Source of the DNA: Silicimonas sp. | GTDB taxonomy: Bacteria; Pseudomonadota; Alphaproteobacteria; Rhodobacterales; Rhodobacteraceae | Direction: 5' to 3' | Assembly (NCBI GenBank): GCA_022826205.1 | Contig: JAJDVJ010000136.1 | Location: 54,533-118,532 of the forward strand | DNA: 64,000 nt | Translations under genes and position numbers: made by a program | The notes under the pieces: generated by a model | Told to the model about the DNA's origin: nothing | Seen by the model: only the letters and a program-made list of their open reading frames with translations | Databases searched by the model: none | Shown: positions 54,776 through 63,913 of the stretch, one piece after another | Position numbering within the stretch: the stretch's first letter is position 1 | Layout: every line of letters begins with the position of its first letter

Positions 54776-54827
54776 GTGTTGCGTTGCCGCCATTGCGCCG
54801 ATAGGCTGTGCGGAACCGGAATCAGCA

Positions 54828-55598
54828 ATGGGCAACGCGGACGGCGGAGCATTGGACGGAGAAGCATCGCATAGGAATCAAGGCATTCAGGTCATTTCCC
54901 GGGCCGCAGACATTCTCCGTCTTCTGGGCCGCGAGACGGACGGACTCAGCCTTGGCCAGATCGCGAAGAGCGTGGCCCTGCCCCGTTCCACTGTGCAGCG
55001 CGTTGTCGCAGCGCTCGCAGTCGAGGGATTCATCTCGACCGAAAAGGGATACGGTGGAATCCGGCTGGGTCCGGAGATCCAGAGTCTCGCACAAGCCACG
55101 GCGTCGGACATGAAGGATCGGCTTCGCCCGGCCATGAAGCGGATTTCGGAAGAGACCGGCGAAACCGTCGACCTTGCCGTCCTTGACGGAAACAAGATGC
55201 TTTTCATCGACCAGATCGTGGGAAGCCAACGGCTTCGAGCGGTGTCAAGAATCGGGGAGACGTTTCCGTTGACGACAACGGCAAACGGCAAGGCTGCGCT
55301 GGCCTGCCTGCAGCGGGAACACGCCGAAAGGCTGATCGTCGCCGAAGTCGAGGAGCGGGATTCGAATTCGAGGACGCCGGACGAGATCCTGGATGAAGTC
55401 GAGCAGATCAAGAACGGCGTCTTGGCCAGGGACGAGAACGAGCATTCCGACGGAATTTGCGCCCTCGGATTCGCGATCAAGGACTCGAACGGCGACATAT
55501 ATGCGCTGTCAACGCCGGTTCCGAGCACCCGCTACGAGCGCCTGAAAGACTCCCTGACTGAAGTGCTGAGCCGGTGCTTGGAAGAAATCGGGGGCTGA
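54828..55598 (+). CDS. IclR-family transcriptional regulator
   Basis: 256 residues. N-terminal winged helix-turn-helix (about 20-80: VISRAADILRLLGRETDGLSLGQIAKSVALPRSTVQRVV), then the IclR effector domain with TGETVDLAVLDGNKMLFIDQI, FPLTTTANGKAALA and DGICALGFAIKDSNGDIYAL. It is divergent from the cyclase operon with 117 bases between starts, and most likely controls it in response to the pathway ligand. The frame upstream of 54828 runs into the cyclase gene and is not part of it. Confidence 0.93.
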   Translation: MGNADGGALDGEASHRNQGIQVISRAADILRLLGRETDGLSLGQIAKSVALPRSTVQRVVAALAVEGFISTEKGYGGIRLGPEIQSLAQATASDMKDRLRPAMKRISEETGETVDLAVLDGNKMLFIDQIVGSQRLRAVSRIGETFPLTTTANGKAALACLQREHAERLIVAEVEERDSNSRTPDEILDEVEQIKNGVLARDENEHSDGICALGFAIKDSNGDIYALSTPVPSTRYERLKDSLTEVLSRCLEEIGG

Positions 55599-56132
55599 CC
55601 GCTGTCCAGCCCGCCTTGCGGACGCAGAATTTGCCGAAGGCGTCGCGCCAAAGCGGACGCTGGCAGCCATGAGCCTAGCAATTTCCGCATCAAGCCACGC
55701 AAGCGGTTCCCGGCCCAAATCTCCATGGGCAACAGGCATGGACACGTCAGACTCACTGCATGCCTCAAACACCATCCGGCACGGCAACCGCCCGACGCTG
55801 GCAGGCAGGGCGACCTGAATCCTGTGCGAGGACATGTCGCGCAAGATGTGCGGCACGACCGAAGTCGTGGATGGACTCCGCCGTCGCGACTTGCGTGGCC
55901 GAGACTGCGGCAATGCATCGGACCGATGGCAAGGGCGCCGGGACCAGCCGCTTGCCGGATTTGGAACATCATGCGCGGACATGTGCTGTATGAAGCCGGG
56001 CTCGGTCACCTTCCCACGGTGGCTTGACACGCGAACACGCATTGGCGAACACGGTCGCGAACCTTGCCGGAAGGATGCTGGCAATCTGGAACGGTCCTAC
56101 CGGACGATGCAACAATCTGACGAGAGCGTGAA
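55599..56132. other. Gene-free stretch after the IclR gene
   Basis: About 530 bases. Long frames on both strands (55509-56084 minus, for example) have no family likeness and low-complexity Arg/Ser-rich composition. No structured RNA or repeat was recognised. Confidence 0.4.
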
Positions 56133-56966
56133 ATGAGCGGACAAGCAGACACCGAAGCACAAGAACAGAACTACACCATGGGCTACAACGAGGAGTTTCA
56201 GGTGCTCCTGCGTCGCAGGAGTGCAGCCAACAATGCTTCTCAACTGCTTCCGAGACTCAGTTCAGGCATGCGCCTCCTTGATGTGGGTTGCGGCCCTGGA
56301 ACGATTTCGATGGGTCTGGCTGACGTCGTGGCCCCCGGAGAGTTCATCGGCGTCGACATCGAGGAATCCCAGATCGAAATGGCCAGGGCGGCGGCGTCTG
56401 CCGGCGGCCACAAGAACGCAGAATTCGAGGTCGCAGACGCCGTGAATCTGCCCTTCGAAAGCAATTCCTTTGATGTCGTTCATGCCCATGCGACCGTAAT
56501 GCACGTGCCGGACACCAGCGCTGCCGTTGCGGAAATGATGCGTGTCCTGAGACCCGGCGGGATCATATCCTGTCGGGACATGATCCTGTCCTCATGCTTC
56601 ACCGAACCAAGGCATGGTGACTTCGAAATTGCATGGCAGGTGTTCGGCAAGCTCCTGTCCGCAAACGGCGGGCATCCGGAAATGGGCAAGGAGATCAAGG
56701 GCGTGCTTCATGCCGCGGGATTTTCCGACATTGCGGTGAGTGCCTCCTTCGAGTGTTTCGCGGCCAAGGAGGACGTGGATTTCTTTCACGGGTTCGCTCA
56801 GGGATGGTTTTTTTCTGACCAAACCATGGCGGCGGCCGAAAAAATCGGCGTGGCCAGCGCCGAAGACATGGACCGTTGGCGCGGCCTGCTAGACCAATGG
56901 CAGGCTGACCCGGCAGCATTTTCGACGATTGCCTGGGGCGCAGCGCTTGGAGTCAAGCCTGGGTAA
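56133..56966 (+). CDS. Class I SAM-dependent methyltransferase
   Basis: 277 residues. Motif I LLDVGCGPGTISMGLA, motif post-I VDIEESQIEMAR, motif II DVVHAHATVMHVPD and motif III LRPGGIISCRDM, as in UbiE/small-molecule methyltransferases. The C-terminal region (EDMDRWRGLLDQWQADPAAF) is a substrate-lid type segment. The substrate is unknown. It has no operon partner; the next gene is on the opposite strand. Confidence 0.9.
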   Translation: MSGQADTEAQEQNYTMGYNEEFQVLLRRRSAANNASQLLPRLSSGMRLLDVGCGPGTISMGLADVVAPGEFIGVDIEESQIEMARAAASAGGHKNAEFEVADAVNLPFESNSFDVVHAHATVMHVPDTSAAVAEMMRVLRPGGIISCRDMILSSCFTEPRHGDFEIAWQVFGKLLSANGGHPEMGKEIKGVLHAAGFSDIAVSASFECFAAKEDVDFFHGFAQGWFFSDQTMAAAEKIGVASAEDMDRWRGLLDQWQADPAAFSTIAWGAALGVKPG

Positions 56967-57236
56967 CAGCGCGACGAGCGCTGCCAGCCATCAAGACCTG
57001 CCCAGCGGAAACGACACGCAATGTCCTTGCAGGACTTGGCTGCCCTGCCACTCGAAATATCGAGCGGATTGCCGGACACCTGCACCGACGAGCGGTCGGC
57101 GATTGTCCAAGGTCAGATTCTGTCCTGATGTCGAAAGGACGCACCGGCCTGCCAGGAAATTCCCGCAATTCAGGTTGGGCCAGCAATGCCCAAACCACCA
57201 CCAAGCACTGGCGAAGCCGCGCAAGTCACAACCTGT

Positions 57237-57920
57237 TCAGTCTTCGAAAAATTCCGCATGCGAATTGCGGATTCCTGCAATGACATCGTCAAGCCTTGAC
57301 AAGTGGGACTTGATCGCGCCGATCAACTCACTCTCATCGCGTCTGCGGAGTGCATCTGCGATCAGCGTGTGGTCCTCGAGGAGTTCCTCCATCGTCGCCG
57401 GTTCGGAAAGGCTCAGGACACAGATGCGATCAACTGCCGCCTTGTTTTCGGCAATCGTGCCAATCATCAGAGCGCTGTCACCGGCATCGCAAAGGTGCTC
57501 GTGAAAGTCGTAGTCCAGTGCATGGAACCGCTCCACGTCGCGCCCTTCTATCGCCGCCTGCTGGTCTTCCAGGTCCTTTCGCAACCGCTCGTGGTGCAAC
57601 GGCGTGGCCGACCTGCACGCCCGACGCAGTATTTCGCATTCCACCGCCATGCGGATGAACCGCGCACGCTTGATCTTCTCAGAGGAAAACTGCCGAACTA
57701 TGGTTGCCTTTTGCGGGCGGACTAGCAAGAGATCCAGATTTGCCAAGCGGATGAACGCTTCGCGCACCGGCTGGCGGGACACGTCGAACTGCCCCGCAAC
57801 CTCGATCTCGCTGATCCGCGTGCCTGGCAGGAGCCGCAACGACACGATCTCGCCGTGCAGGTAGTCGAACACGTCGTCTGCGTTGGTCCTGCGGTCAGCT
57901 CTTGCCAATGACTGCGCCAT
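57237..57920 (-). CDS. GntR-family regulator with FCD ligand domain
   Basis: 227 residues. N-terminal winged helix (DVFDYLHGEIVSLRLLPGTRISEIEVAGQFDVSRQPVREAFIRLANLDLLLV), then an all-helical FCD domain from about residue 95, with the metal-type positions in DYDFHEHLCDAGD and in HLSRLD. FCD regulators sense small carboxylates or sugar acids. ATG 57920 has AGAGGA upstream. A perfect GTATAC-centred palindrome at 63840-63853 is a candidate site for a protein of this family, though it is 6 kb away. Confidence 0.92.
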   Translation of the reverse strand: MAQSLARADRRTNADDVFDYLHGEIVSLRLLPGTRISEIEVAGQFDVSRQPVREAFIRLANLDLLLVRPQKATIVRQFSSEKIKRARFIRMAVECEILRRACRSATPLHHERLRKDLEDQQAAIEGRDVERFHALDYDFHEHLCDAGDSALMIGTIAENKAAVDRICVLSLSEPATMEELLEDHTLIADALRRRDESELIGAIKSHLSRLDDVIAGIRNSHAEFFED

Positions 57921-58266
57921 GAAGATCCTCTCTGTCGTGGGCTCACTACCATACCAGATTGCGCAACAAAAGCCGATACAGGCCCGCGCACCGTGCAACA
58001 TGATGTCTGGACTCCCATTCGTGAGAGTTGACATCTCCCTGCGCCTCGCCCTCCTGCGCCGTCGGCACTGGTCCGGACATGGAATCGCCTCTGGAACTTG
58101 ACGGCGGCATCTGCACTGATGTCGCGCCGGATCACACTCCCGACGGGCGGTGCCTTCCACAATCTGAACTTGGTCGCCTGCACAACCGTGCTCGCTTGGA
58201 GTCAGGCCTGACCTGCGACCCGGACGGATTGCATTCCCGGCTTGCATCGCCAAAAATGGCAACAGC
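57921..58266. other. Divergent gap between GntR gene and Anbu operon
   Basis: 346 bases. It should contain the promoters of both. I see no convincing -35/-10 pair and no repeat. The start of the ATP-grasp gene has no clear Shine-Dalgarno sequence. Confidence 0.4.
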
Positions 58267-59694
58267 ATGGACAAGGAATTCACCCCGTTCGACGAAATGT
58301 TCATGGCCGGCGGCAAAGTCCGCCGGCCCTACTCCGGATACCATCATTGGCTGGAAGACCAGCATACCCGGCGCCTTCAGCAGAAATCCTCGGAAGCCGA
58401 TGCGCTGTTCCGAAGCGTTGGCGTCACATTCAACGTCTACGGCAACAAGGACGCCGACGAACGGCTGATTCCCTTCGACATCATTCCCCGGATAATTTCA
58501 GCAGCCGAATGGTCGAAGCTTACCCGCGGAATTGAACAGCGGATCAGGGCAATCAATTCATTCCTGCATGACATCTACCATCGGCAGGAAATCATCCGGG
58601 CCGGCAAGTTGCCCGCCAGGCTCATCAAGGGGAATTCAGCATTTTTGCCGCAGATGATCGGAGTCACGCCGCCCGGGCACGTCTACACACATATCGTCGG
58701 GACTGACATAATCCGCACTGACGAAAATGAATTCCTCGTTCTCGAGGACAACGCCCGAACGCCTTCCGGCGTCTCCTACATGCTGCAAAACCGGGAAACG
58801 ATGCTGCAGATGTTTCCCGATCTCTTCTCTGCTGTAAGCGTGCGGCCGGTCAGCGATTACCCAAAATATCTTCGCAGGTGCCTGTCTGATTGCCCGCCTG
58901 CACAATGCGAGGGCAGGCCGGTCATCGGCGTGTTGACACCTGGCATTCACAATTCGGCCTATTTCGAACACGCCTTTCTTGCTGACCAGATGGGAGCCGA
59001 ACTCGTCGAAGGTCAGGATCTCCGGGTTGTAGACGGGCGAATCGCCATGCGAACGATCCGCGGCTATGTTCCCGTCGATGTCCTGTACCGGCGCGTCGAT
59101 GACGACTTTCTTGATCCCTTGAACTTCCGTCCCGATTCCCTCCTTGGCGTGGCGGGTATCCTTGACGTCTACCGCGCCGGAGGCGTGACCTTGGTGAACG
59201 CCCCGGGCACCGGCATTGCCGACGACAAGGCGATTTATTCCTACATCCCGGACATCATCCGGTTCTACACCGGCGAAGCTCCACTCCTGGGCAACGTGCC
59301 AACCTGGCGCTGCTCGGAACCGGACCATCTGGCATACGCGCTCGAGAATCTCTCCGAACTGGTCGTGAAGGAAATACACGGGTCGGGCGGCTACGGAATG
59401 CTCGTCGGCCCTGCCGCCAGCAAGCAGGAACTCGCAGATTTCAGGGAACTCTTGTCTTCCCGGCCGGAAAACTACATCGCACAGCCAACCATGTGCCTCT
59501 CGACGGTTCCAATCCTTGCCCGAAGCGGACTTGCGCCCAGGCATGTGGATCTTCGGCCCTTCGTCCTGGTGTCACCAGACAGGATACATATTTCGCCCGG
59601 CGGGCTCACGCGTGTTGCGCTCAAGGAAGGTTCGCTGGTCGTCAATTCCAGCCAGGGCGGCGGGACAAAGGACACCTGGGTATTGGAGGATTGA
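58267..59694 (+). CDS. Circularly permuted ATP-grasp protein (COG2308 type)
   Basis: 475 residues. Predicted peptide or amide ligase of the Anbu gene cluster. Segments typical of the family: ARLIKGNSAFLPQMIGVTPPGHVYTHIVGTDIIR, LVLEDNARTPSGVSYMLQNRE, LTPGIHNSAYFEHAFLADQMGAELVEGQDLRV and NAPGTGIADDKAIYSYIPDII, with KEIHGSGGYGMLVGP as the nucleotide-binding part. It would join amino groups to carboxylates using ATP; product unknown. One base separates it from the alpha-E gene. Confidence 0.93.
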   Translation: MDKEFTPFDEMFMAGGKVRRPYSGYHHWLEDQHTRRLQQKSSEADALFRSVGVTFNVYGNKDADERLIPFDIIPRIISAAEWSKLTRGIEQRIRAINSFLHDIYHRQEIIRAGKLPARLIKGNSAFLPQMIGVTPPGHVYTHIVGTDIIRTDENEFLVLEDNARTPSGVSYMLQNRETMLQMFPDLFSAVSVRPVSDYPKYLRRCLSDCPPAQCEGRPVIGVLTPGIHNSAYFEHAFLADQMGAELVEGQDLRVVDGRIAMRTIRGYVPVDVLYRRVDDDFLDPLNFRPDSLLGVAGILDVYRAGGVTLVNAPGTGIADDKAIYSYIPDIIRFYTGEAPLLGNVPTWRCSEPDHLAYALENLSELVVKEIHGSGGYGMLVGPAASKQELADFRELLSSRPENYIAQPTMCLSTVPILARSGLAPRHVDLRPFVLVSPDRIHISPGGLTRVALKEGSLVVNSSQGGGTKDTWVLED

Positions 59695-59695
59695 G

Positions 59696-60640
59696 ATGGT
59701 CCTGGGGCGAACCGCTGACGGACTCTTCTGGATGTTTCGCTATCTTGAGCGAAGCGAAAACACGGCCAGGCTGATCGGGGCCGGCCTTCGTATCGCCCTT
59801 ACCCGCTCGCGGTCCGGCGCAGAGGAATGGTCTTCGATCATAAGCACCGCCGGCGCGACGGATGCGTTTCTTGCCCGTCACCCGGGCTATGAATTCGACG
59901 GCGTCGTTGACTTCATGCTTCGCGACAGGACCAATCCGTCTAGCGTCATGTCGCTGATAGAAGCCGCACGGAACAATGCGCGGTCCGTTCGAACTGCGCT
60001 GACGAGCGAGGTTTGGGAAGCCACGAACGAAACCTGGATGTCGCTCCGGAACGCCTTGAAGACACCTGTCACGCACCACGGCCTGCCTGAAGTCCTGAGC
60101 CTGATACGCCAGCAAAGTGCCTACGTGAGAGGCGCCCTGCACGGTACAATGCTCCGCAACGAGATGTTCAACTTCGCCCGATTGGGCACGTTTCTGGAAC
60201 GCGCCGACAACACCGCCAGAATTCTCGACGTGAAATACTATGTCCTGCTGCCATCCGTCATTCACGTTGGTGCACCCATCGACAATGTTCAATGGGAGAC
60301 GATTCTTCGATCCGTTTCCGCCAAGCACGCCTATGATTGGCTGAACGAAGGCGATCCCGATCCGGCCGGAATTGCCAGGTTCCTGATTCTCGACAGCCGC
60401 ATGCCGCGGTCGATGGCGTTCTGCTGCAAGCAGATCCTGGAAAACCTTCGCTACCTTGAAGCAGACCTGCCGGATCCTGCCTTGAGCCTGGCCTTGGCGC
60501 AAGAACTCACTGACAGCCTCCGGAACCGGGACATCAAGGAAGTCCTTGAAGAAGGATTGCATGACTTCATTCAGGAATTCATCTCCAGGCTGGGCAAGCT
60601 GGGCGGCCAAATCGAAACCGATTACCGGTTTCACTCGTAA
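59696..60640 (+). CDS. Alpha-E domain protein (DUF403)
   Basis: 314 residues, all-helical. Starts MVLGRTADGLFWMFRYLERSENTARLI, the alpha-E hallmark, with RLGTFLERADNTARILDVKYYV in the second half. The function is unproven; it always accompanies permuted ATP-grasp proteins and is thought to assist them. ATG 59696 follows the ATP-grasp stop immediately. Confidence 0.93.
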   Translation: MVLGRTADGLFWMFRYLERSENTARLIGAGLRIALTRSRSGAEEWSSIISTAGATDAFLARHPGYEFDGVVDFMLRDRTNPSSVMSLIEAARNNARSVRTALTSEVWEATNETWMSLRNALKTPVTHHGLPEVLSLIRQQSAYVRGALHGTMLRNEMFNFARLGTFLERADNTARILDVKYYVLLPSVIHVGAPIDNVQWETILRSVSAKHAYDWLNEGDPDPAGIARFLILDSRMPRSMAFCCKQILENLRYLEADLPDPALSLALAQELTDSLRNRDIKEVLEEGLHDFIQEFISRLGKLGGQIETDYRFHS

Positions 60641-60661
60641 ACTCGGTTCGGAGTCCGTAGC

Positions 60662-61483
60662 ATGCTGCTCAAGATATCCCACCAGACGTCCTATCACTAT
60701 GATCAGCCAATCCGCACAGGACTCTTTCAGCTTCGGCTGCATCCAAAGAGCGGTCGGGGGCAGGAAGTCCGATCCTGGTCCACGCGAATCGAGGGCGGGA
60801 CAAGAGAAGTCACCTTCACGGACCAGTTCCACAACCAGGTTGATCTGGTCAGCGCTCATGCCCACACGAACGAAGTGGTCGTAACCTGTGAAGGCGAGGT
60901 CGAGGTCACGGATTCCAGTGGAGTCTTCGGAACCCATCGCGGAAATGTTCCATTGTGGCTGTATCTGCGGCAGACGGATACAACCAAGCCCGGTCCTGGA
61001 ATTCACGAACTGGCCGAGGAATTTTCCACTGCGTGGCGAAAAGATTCCCCGGACAGCGACGACATCACGTTGCTTCATGCGTTGTCGGCGCAAGTCCTGT
61101 CCAGGATGTCCTACGAGCCCGGTACGACCGATACGTCGACCCGCGCCGAAGACGCTCTGACCGCCGGCAAGGGCGTGTGCCAGGATCACACGCATGTCTT
61201 CCTTGCCGCATCAAGGTGCCTAGGCTTCCCTGCCCGTTACGTAAGCGGTTACCTGGAGTCTGGCGACCATGGCAATGAACAGGCCGGACATGCCTGGGCG
61301 GAGATTCATGTCAATGGGCTGGGCTGGGTTGGGTTTGACGTCTCGAACGGGATTTCTCCCGACGAGCGGTATGTAAGAGTTGCGACAGGGCTTGACTATC
61401 AGGATGCCGCGCCCGTCCGGGGCATGCGGCGCGGGGATGCAGTTGAAACGATGAGCGTTTCGCTACAGGTAACCCAGCAATGA
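60662..61483 (+). CDS. Transglutaminase-like cysteine peptidase
   Basis: 273 residues. N-terminal beta domain (LLKISHQTSYHYDQPIRTGLFQLRLHP), transglutaminase core with the catalytic triad: cysteine in GKGVCQDHTH, histidine in AGHAWAEIHV and aspartate in GFDVSNG. Family members in this cluster are predicted to cleave or transfer peptide bonds of the ligase product. Downstream by 21 bases of the alpha-E gene. Confidence 0.93.
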   Translation: MLLKISHQTSYHYDQPIRTGLFQLRLHPKSGRGQEVRSWSTRIEGGTREVTFTDQFHNQVDLVSAHAHTNEVVVTCEGEVEVTDSSGVFGTHRGNVPLWLYLRQTDTTKPGPGIHELAEEFSTAWRKDSPDSDDITLLHALSAQVLSRMSYEPGTTDTSTRAEDALTAGKGVCQDHTHVFLAASRCLGFPARYVSGYLESGDHGNEQAGHAWAEIHVNGLGWVGFDVSNGISPDERYVRVATGLDYQDAAPVRGMRRGDAVETMSVSLQVTQQ

Positions 61484-61538
61484 CTCCTTCTGGGCAAAGG
61501 AGCCTCCAGTCCCTGTCCAGACAGCAGGGATTCCAGAG

Positions 61539-62276
61539 ATGACCTATTGCGTCGGCATGCGGCTGAATCAGGGGTTGGTGTTCATGTCTGACACACGGAC
61601 CAACGCGGGCATCGACAATGTCTCTGTACACAAGAAGCTATTTCGCTGGGACGTGCCTCGAGAGAGGGTCCTCACAGTGATGACGGCGGGAAATCTTGCA
61701 ACCACCCAATCGGTCATCAATCTCATCGAGGAACAAGCCCAGTCGGGCGATGGCAGCCAGTCCATCCTCAATGCGCCTTCGATGTTCCGGGTTGCCGGCT
61801 TGATCGGAAAGATCCTGCGCGAAACGATCCACGAAATGGGTCCTGAAGGAAGCGAGGAGTCGTCAGCATTTCGGGCGACCATAGTCGTGGGCGGACAGAT
61901 TCGGGGCGAACCTCCGAGAATGTTCATGATTTACCCGGAAGGAAACTTCGTTGAGTCCGGGCCGGACACTCCCTACTTCCAGCTTGGTGACGCCAAGTAC
62001 GGAAAGCCGATATTGGCAAGGGCCTATCGCCCAGACATCTCCTTCGAACACGCGATAAAGCTTCTCATCGTTTCGTTCGATTCAACCATAAAGTCAAACC
62101 TGTCAGTCGGGCTTCCACTCGACGTCAGCGTCTATGAGGCAGAAACGCTTGTTCCTGGGCCGACGCGCCGCTTTGCGGAGAGCGACCCATACTACCGAAC
62201 CATTTCGAAGGGATGGAGCCAGGCCATTCAATTGGCCTTTGATTCGCTCCCCGACTATTCGTTTGGGGACAGCTGA
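61539..62276 (+). CDS. Anbu, ancestral beta-subunit proteasome-type protease
   Basis: 245 residues. MTYCVGMRLNQGLVFMSDTRTNAG: Thr2 becomes the N-terminal nucleophile after loss of Met, and the D-T-R-T and K33-like residues (KKLFRWDVP) match the Ntn fold. It is related to HslV and the proteasome beta subunit but longer. Anbu forms open helical or ring assemblies. It closes the four-gene cluster, 55 bases after the transglutaminase. Natural substrates are unknown. Confidence 0.92.
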   Translation: MTYCVGMRLNQGLVFMSDTRTNAGIDNVSVHKKLFRWDVPRERVLTVMTAGNLATTQSVINLIEEQAQSGDGSQSILNAPSMFRVAGLIGKILRETIHEMGPEGSEESSAFRATIVVGGQIRGEPPRMFMIYPEGNFVESGPDTPYFQLGDAKYGKPILARAYRPDISFEHAIKLLIVSFDSTIKSNLSVGLPLDVSVYEAETLVPGPTRRFAESDPYYRTISKGWSQAIQLAFDSLPDYSFGDS

Positions 62277-62538
62277 CATCCGTTCGATCTGAGAGGCAAC
62301 GCCTGCGACACCAAGGTGAAAGTCCGCCCTCCGATGACTTCGCAGTCTTGGCCGACCACACTGGCGCGATGGTTCAGCAATCAGTTGATGCCAGCACAGG
62401 CTTCAACGCCTCAAGCACCACGACTGCAGCCCCTTCTCCATTCGTTTCGCGTCCGCAACCGCTCCCGCCCCGACAGGCTTTGCATCGCGTTCGGCTACGC
62501 TGCTGCCTGCCTGGCTGGTGGCAACGGCAACAAGGACA

Positions 62539-63789
62539 CTACCATCGCGGCACCTTTCTGACATAATCCGGAATGTATCGGCGGATTTCCTCCGTGTCGT
62601 CCCGATCATTTGCGGGATTCTCCAGATAGAGCGCATGCAGTTGCTGCAGCGCCTCTTGATTCAGCGAAACGCCGAGACCCGGCCCGCGCGGAACCGCGAG
62701 CCGCCCGTTCCTGAATTCAAATCCCTCACCGTCGACGACGTCATGAGCGGTCCATGGATAATGGGTGTCGCAGTCATGGGACAAGTTCGGCGTGGCCGAG
62801 GCGACGTGAAGCATGGCGGCAAGGCTGATACCGAGATGCGTGTTCGAATGCATCGACACGCCCATTCCGGCAGCCGCGCCCATCCGGCCCAAGGTCACTG
62901 CCCCCGTCGCGCCACGCCAGTAGTGATGGTCCGAAAGCACGATCTGCACGGCACGCTTCCGGTGCGCCTCGAAGACCTGCTCGAACTCCACCACCACCAG
63001 GTTGGTCGCGAGCGGCATGTCCGTCTGCGCCGCAAGCTCCGCCATGGCGTCCATGCCTCGCACCGGATCCTCAAGATATTCCAAGATGCCGCCCAGGGTT
63101 TTGCAGATCCCTGCAGCCGTCTCGACCCGCCACGCCCCCATCGGGTCGATGCGAAGGGCGTGATCCGGGAACCGCTCGCGCAGCTTCAGAATGGTCTCGA
63201 TCTCAAGCTCCGGTTCCAGCACGCCGCCTTTCAGCTTCAGCGACCGAAACCCGTGCTCTCCCACGAATGCCTCGGCTTCCTCGACGAGCGCGTTCGGGGA
63301 CATGACCTCACCGAATAGATCATCACCGAACTGATCGGAGGGCTTGGCAAACTTGAAGAACAGGTAACCTGCAAACCCGACCTCGTCGCGCACGGCTCCG
63401 CCGAGCAGGTCGCAGACCGGTCGACCGAGAGTTCTGCCCTGCAAGTCAAGACAAGCGATCTCGAACGCGCCGTAGACGACGTCGACCACCTTGTGGTCCG
63501 CAAGCATGGTCGGGCCGTTGATCCCGCCGGCATCCGGCAGCGCCTCCGACAACCGGCGCGCCAGATCGTTGAGATTGAACGGGTCCAGGCCCGTCAGCGC
63601 GTCCGCCGCCCGCTGCAAGCCGGACAGGCAACGCACCTGCCCGTAGGTCTCCGAAACGCCGACCATGCCGTCATCCGTCTCGATCTCGATGATCGAGCGA
63701 AGGAAGTATGCGCCGTGAACGCCCTTGGTGTTCAGAAGCGGCACGTCAGGCACCGCGATTGGCGTGATCCGCACCTTCGCTACACGCAT
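62539..63789 (-). CDS. Enolase-superfamily dehydratase (glucarate dehydratase-like)
   Basis: 416 residues. Capping N-domain (TPIAVPDVPLLNTKGVHG) and a barrel with catalytic K-x-K in SLKLKGG, metal ligands in RIDPMGAW, YLEDP and ATN, the base segment SDHHYWRG and SMHSNTHLGIS, all arranged as in glucarate dehydratase and related sugar-acid dehydratases. It would remove water from an aldarate to give a keto-deoxy acid. The substrate could be glucarate, galactarate or another diacid. It is divergent from an ABC ATPase gene, with an operator between them. Confidence 0.88.
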   Translation of the reverse strand: MRVAKVRITPIAVPDVPLLNTKGVHGAYFLRSIIEIETDDGMVGVSETYGQVRCLSGLQRAADALTGLDPFNLNDLARRLSEALPDAGGINGPTMLADHKVVDVVYGAFEIACLDLQGRTLGRPVCDLLGGAVRDEVGFAGYLFFKFAKPSDQFGDDLFGEVMSPNALVEEAEAFVGEHGFRSLKLKGGVLEPELEIETILKLRERFPDHALRIDPMGAWRVETAAGICKTLGGILEYLEDPVRGMDAMAELAAQTDMPLATNLVVVEFEQVFEAHRKRAVQIVLSDHHYWRGATGAVTLGRMGAAAGMGVSMHSNTHLGISLAAMLHVASATPNLSHDCDTHYPWTAHDVVDGEGFEFRNGRLAVPRGPGLGVSLNQEALQQLHALYLENPANDRDDTEEIRRYIPDYVRKVPRW

Positions 63790-63839
63790 TTCCCGCCTCC
63801 GCAGAATCTTCCTATTGTCCTTTCCGCCGAATCAGGCAT

Positions 63840-63853
63840 ACTTGTATACAAGT
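63840..63853. promoter_or_regulatory. Perfect 14-bp operator palindrome (GTATAC centre)
   Basis: ACTTGTATACAAGT reads the same on both strands. It lies in the 124-base divergent gap between the dehydratase and the ABC ATPase gene. Sites with TTGTATACAA are bound by FadR-subfamily GntR regulators in many alphaproteobacteria. A regulator may lie beyond the window edge or be the GntR/FCD protein at 57237-57920. Confidence 0.6.
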
Positions 63854-63913
63854 TTGCGAAGCAGGCGACGTCAACGATAGATTGCACGCGCCTCATGCCG
63901 ACCAGGGGGATGG

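Noticed and set aside
55509..56084. 191-codon minus-strand frame
   Set aside because: It overlaps the end of the IclR gene, is rich in Arg and Ser like GC-rich shadow frames, and shows no family likeness.
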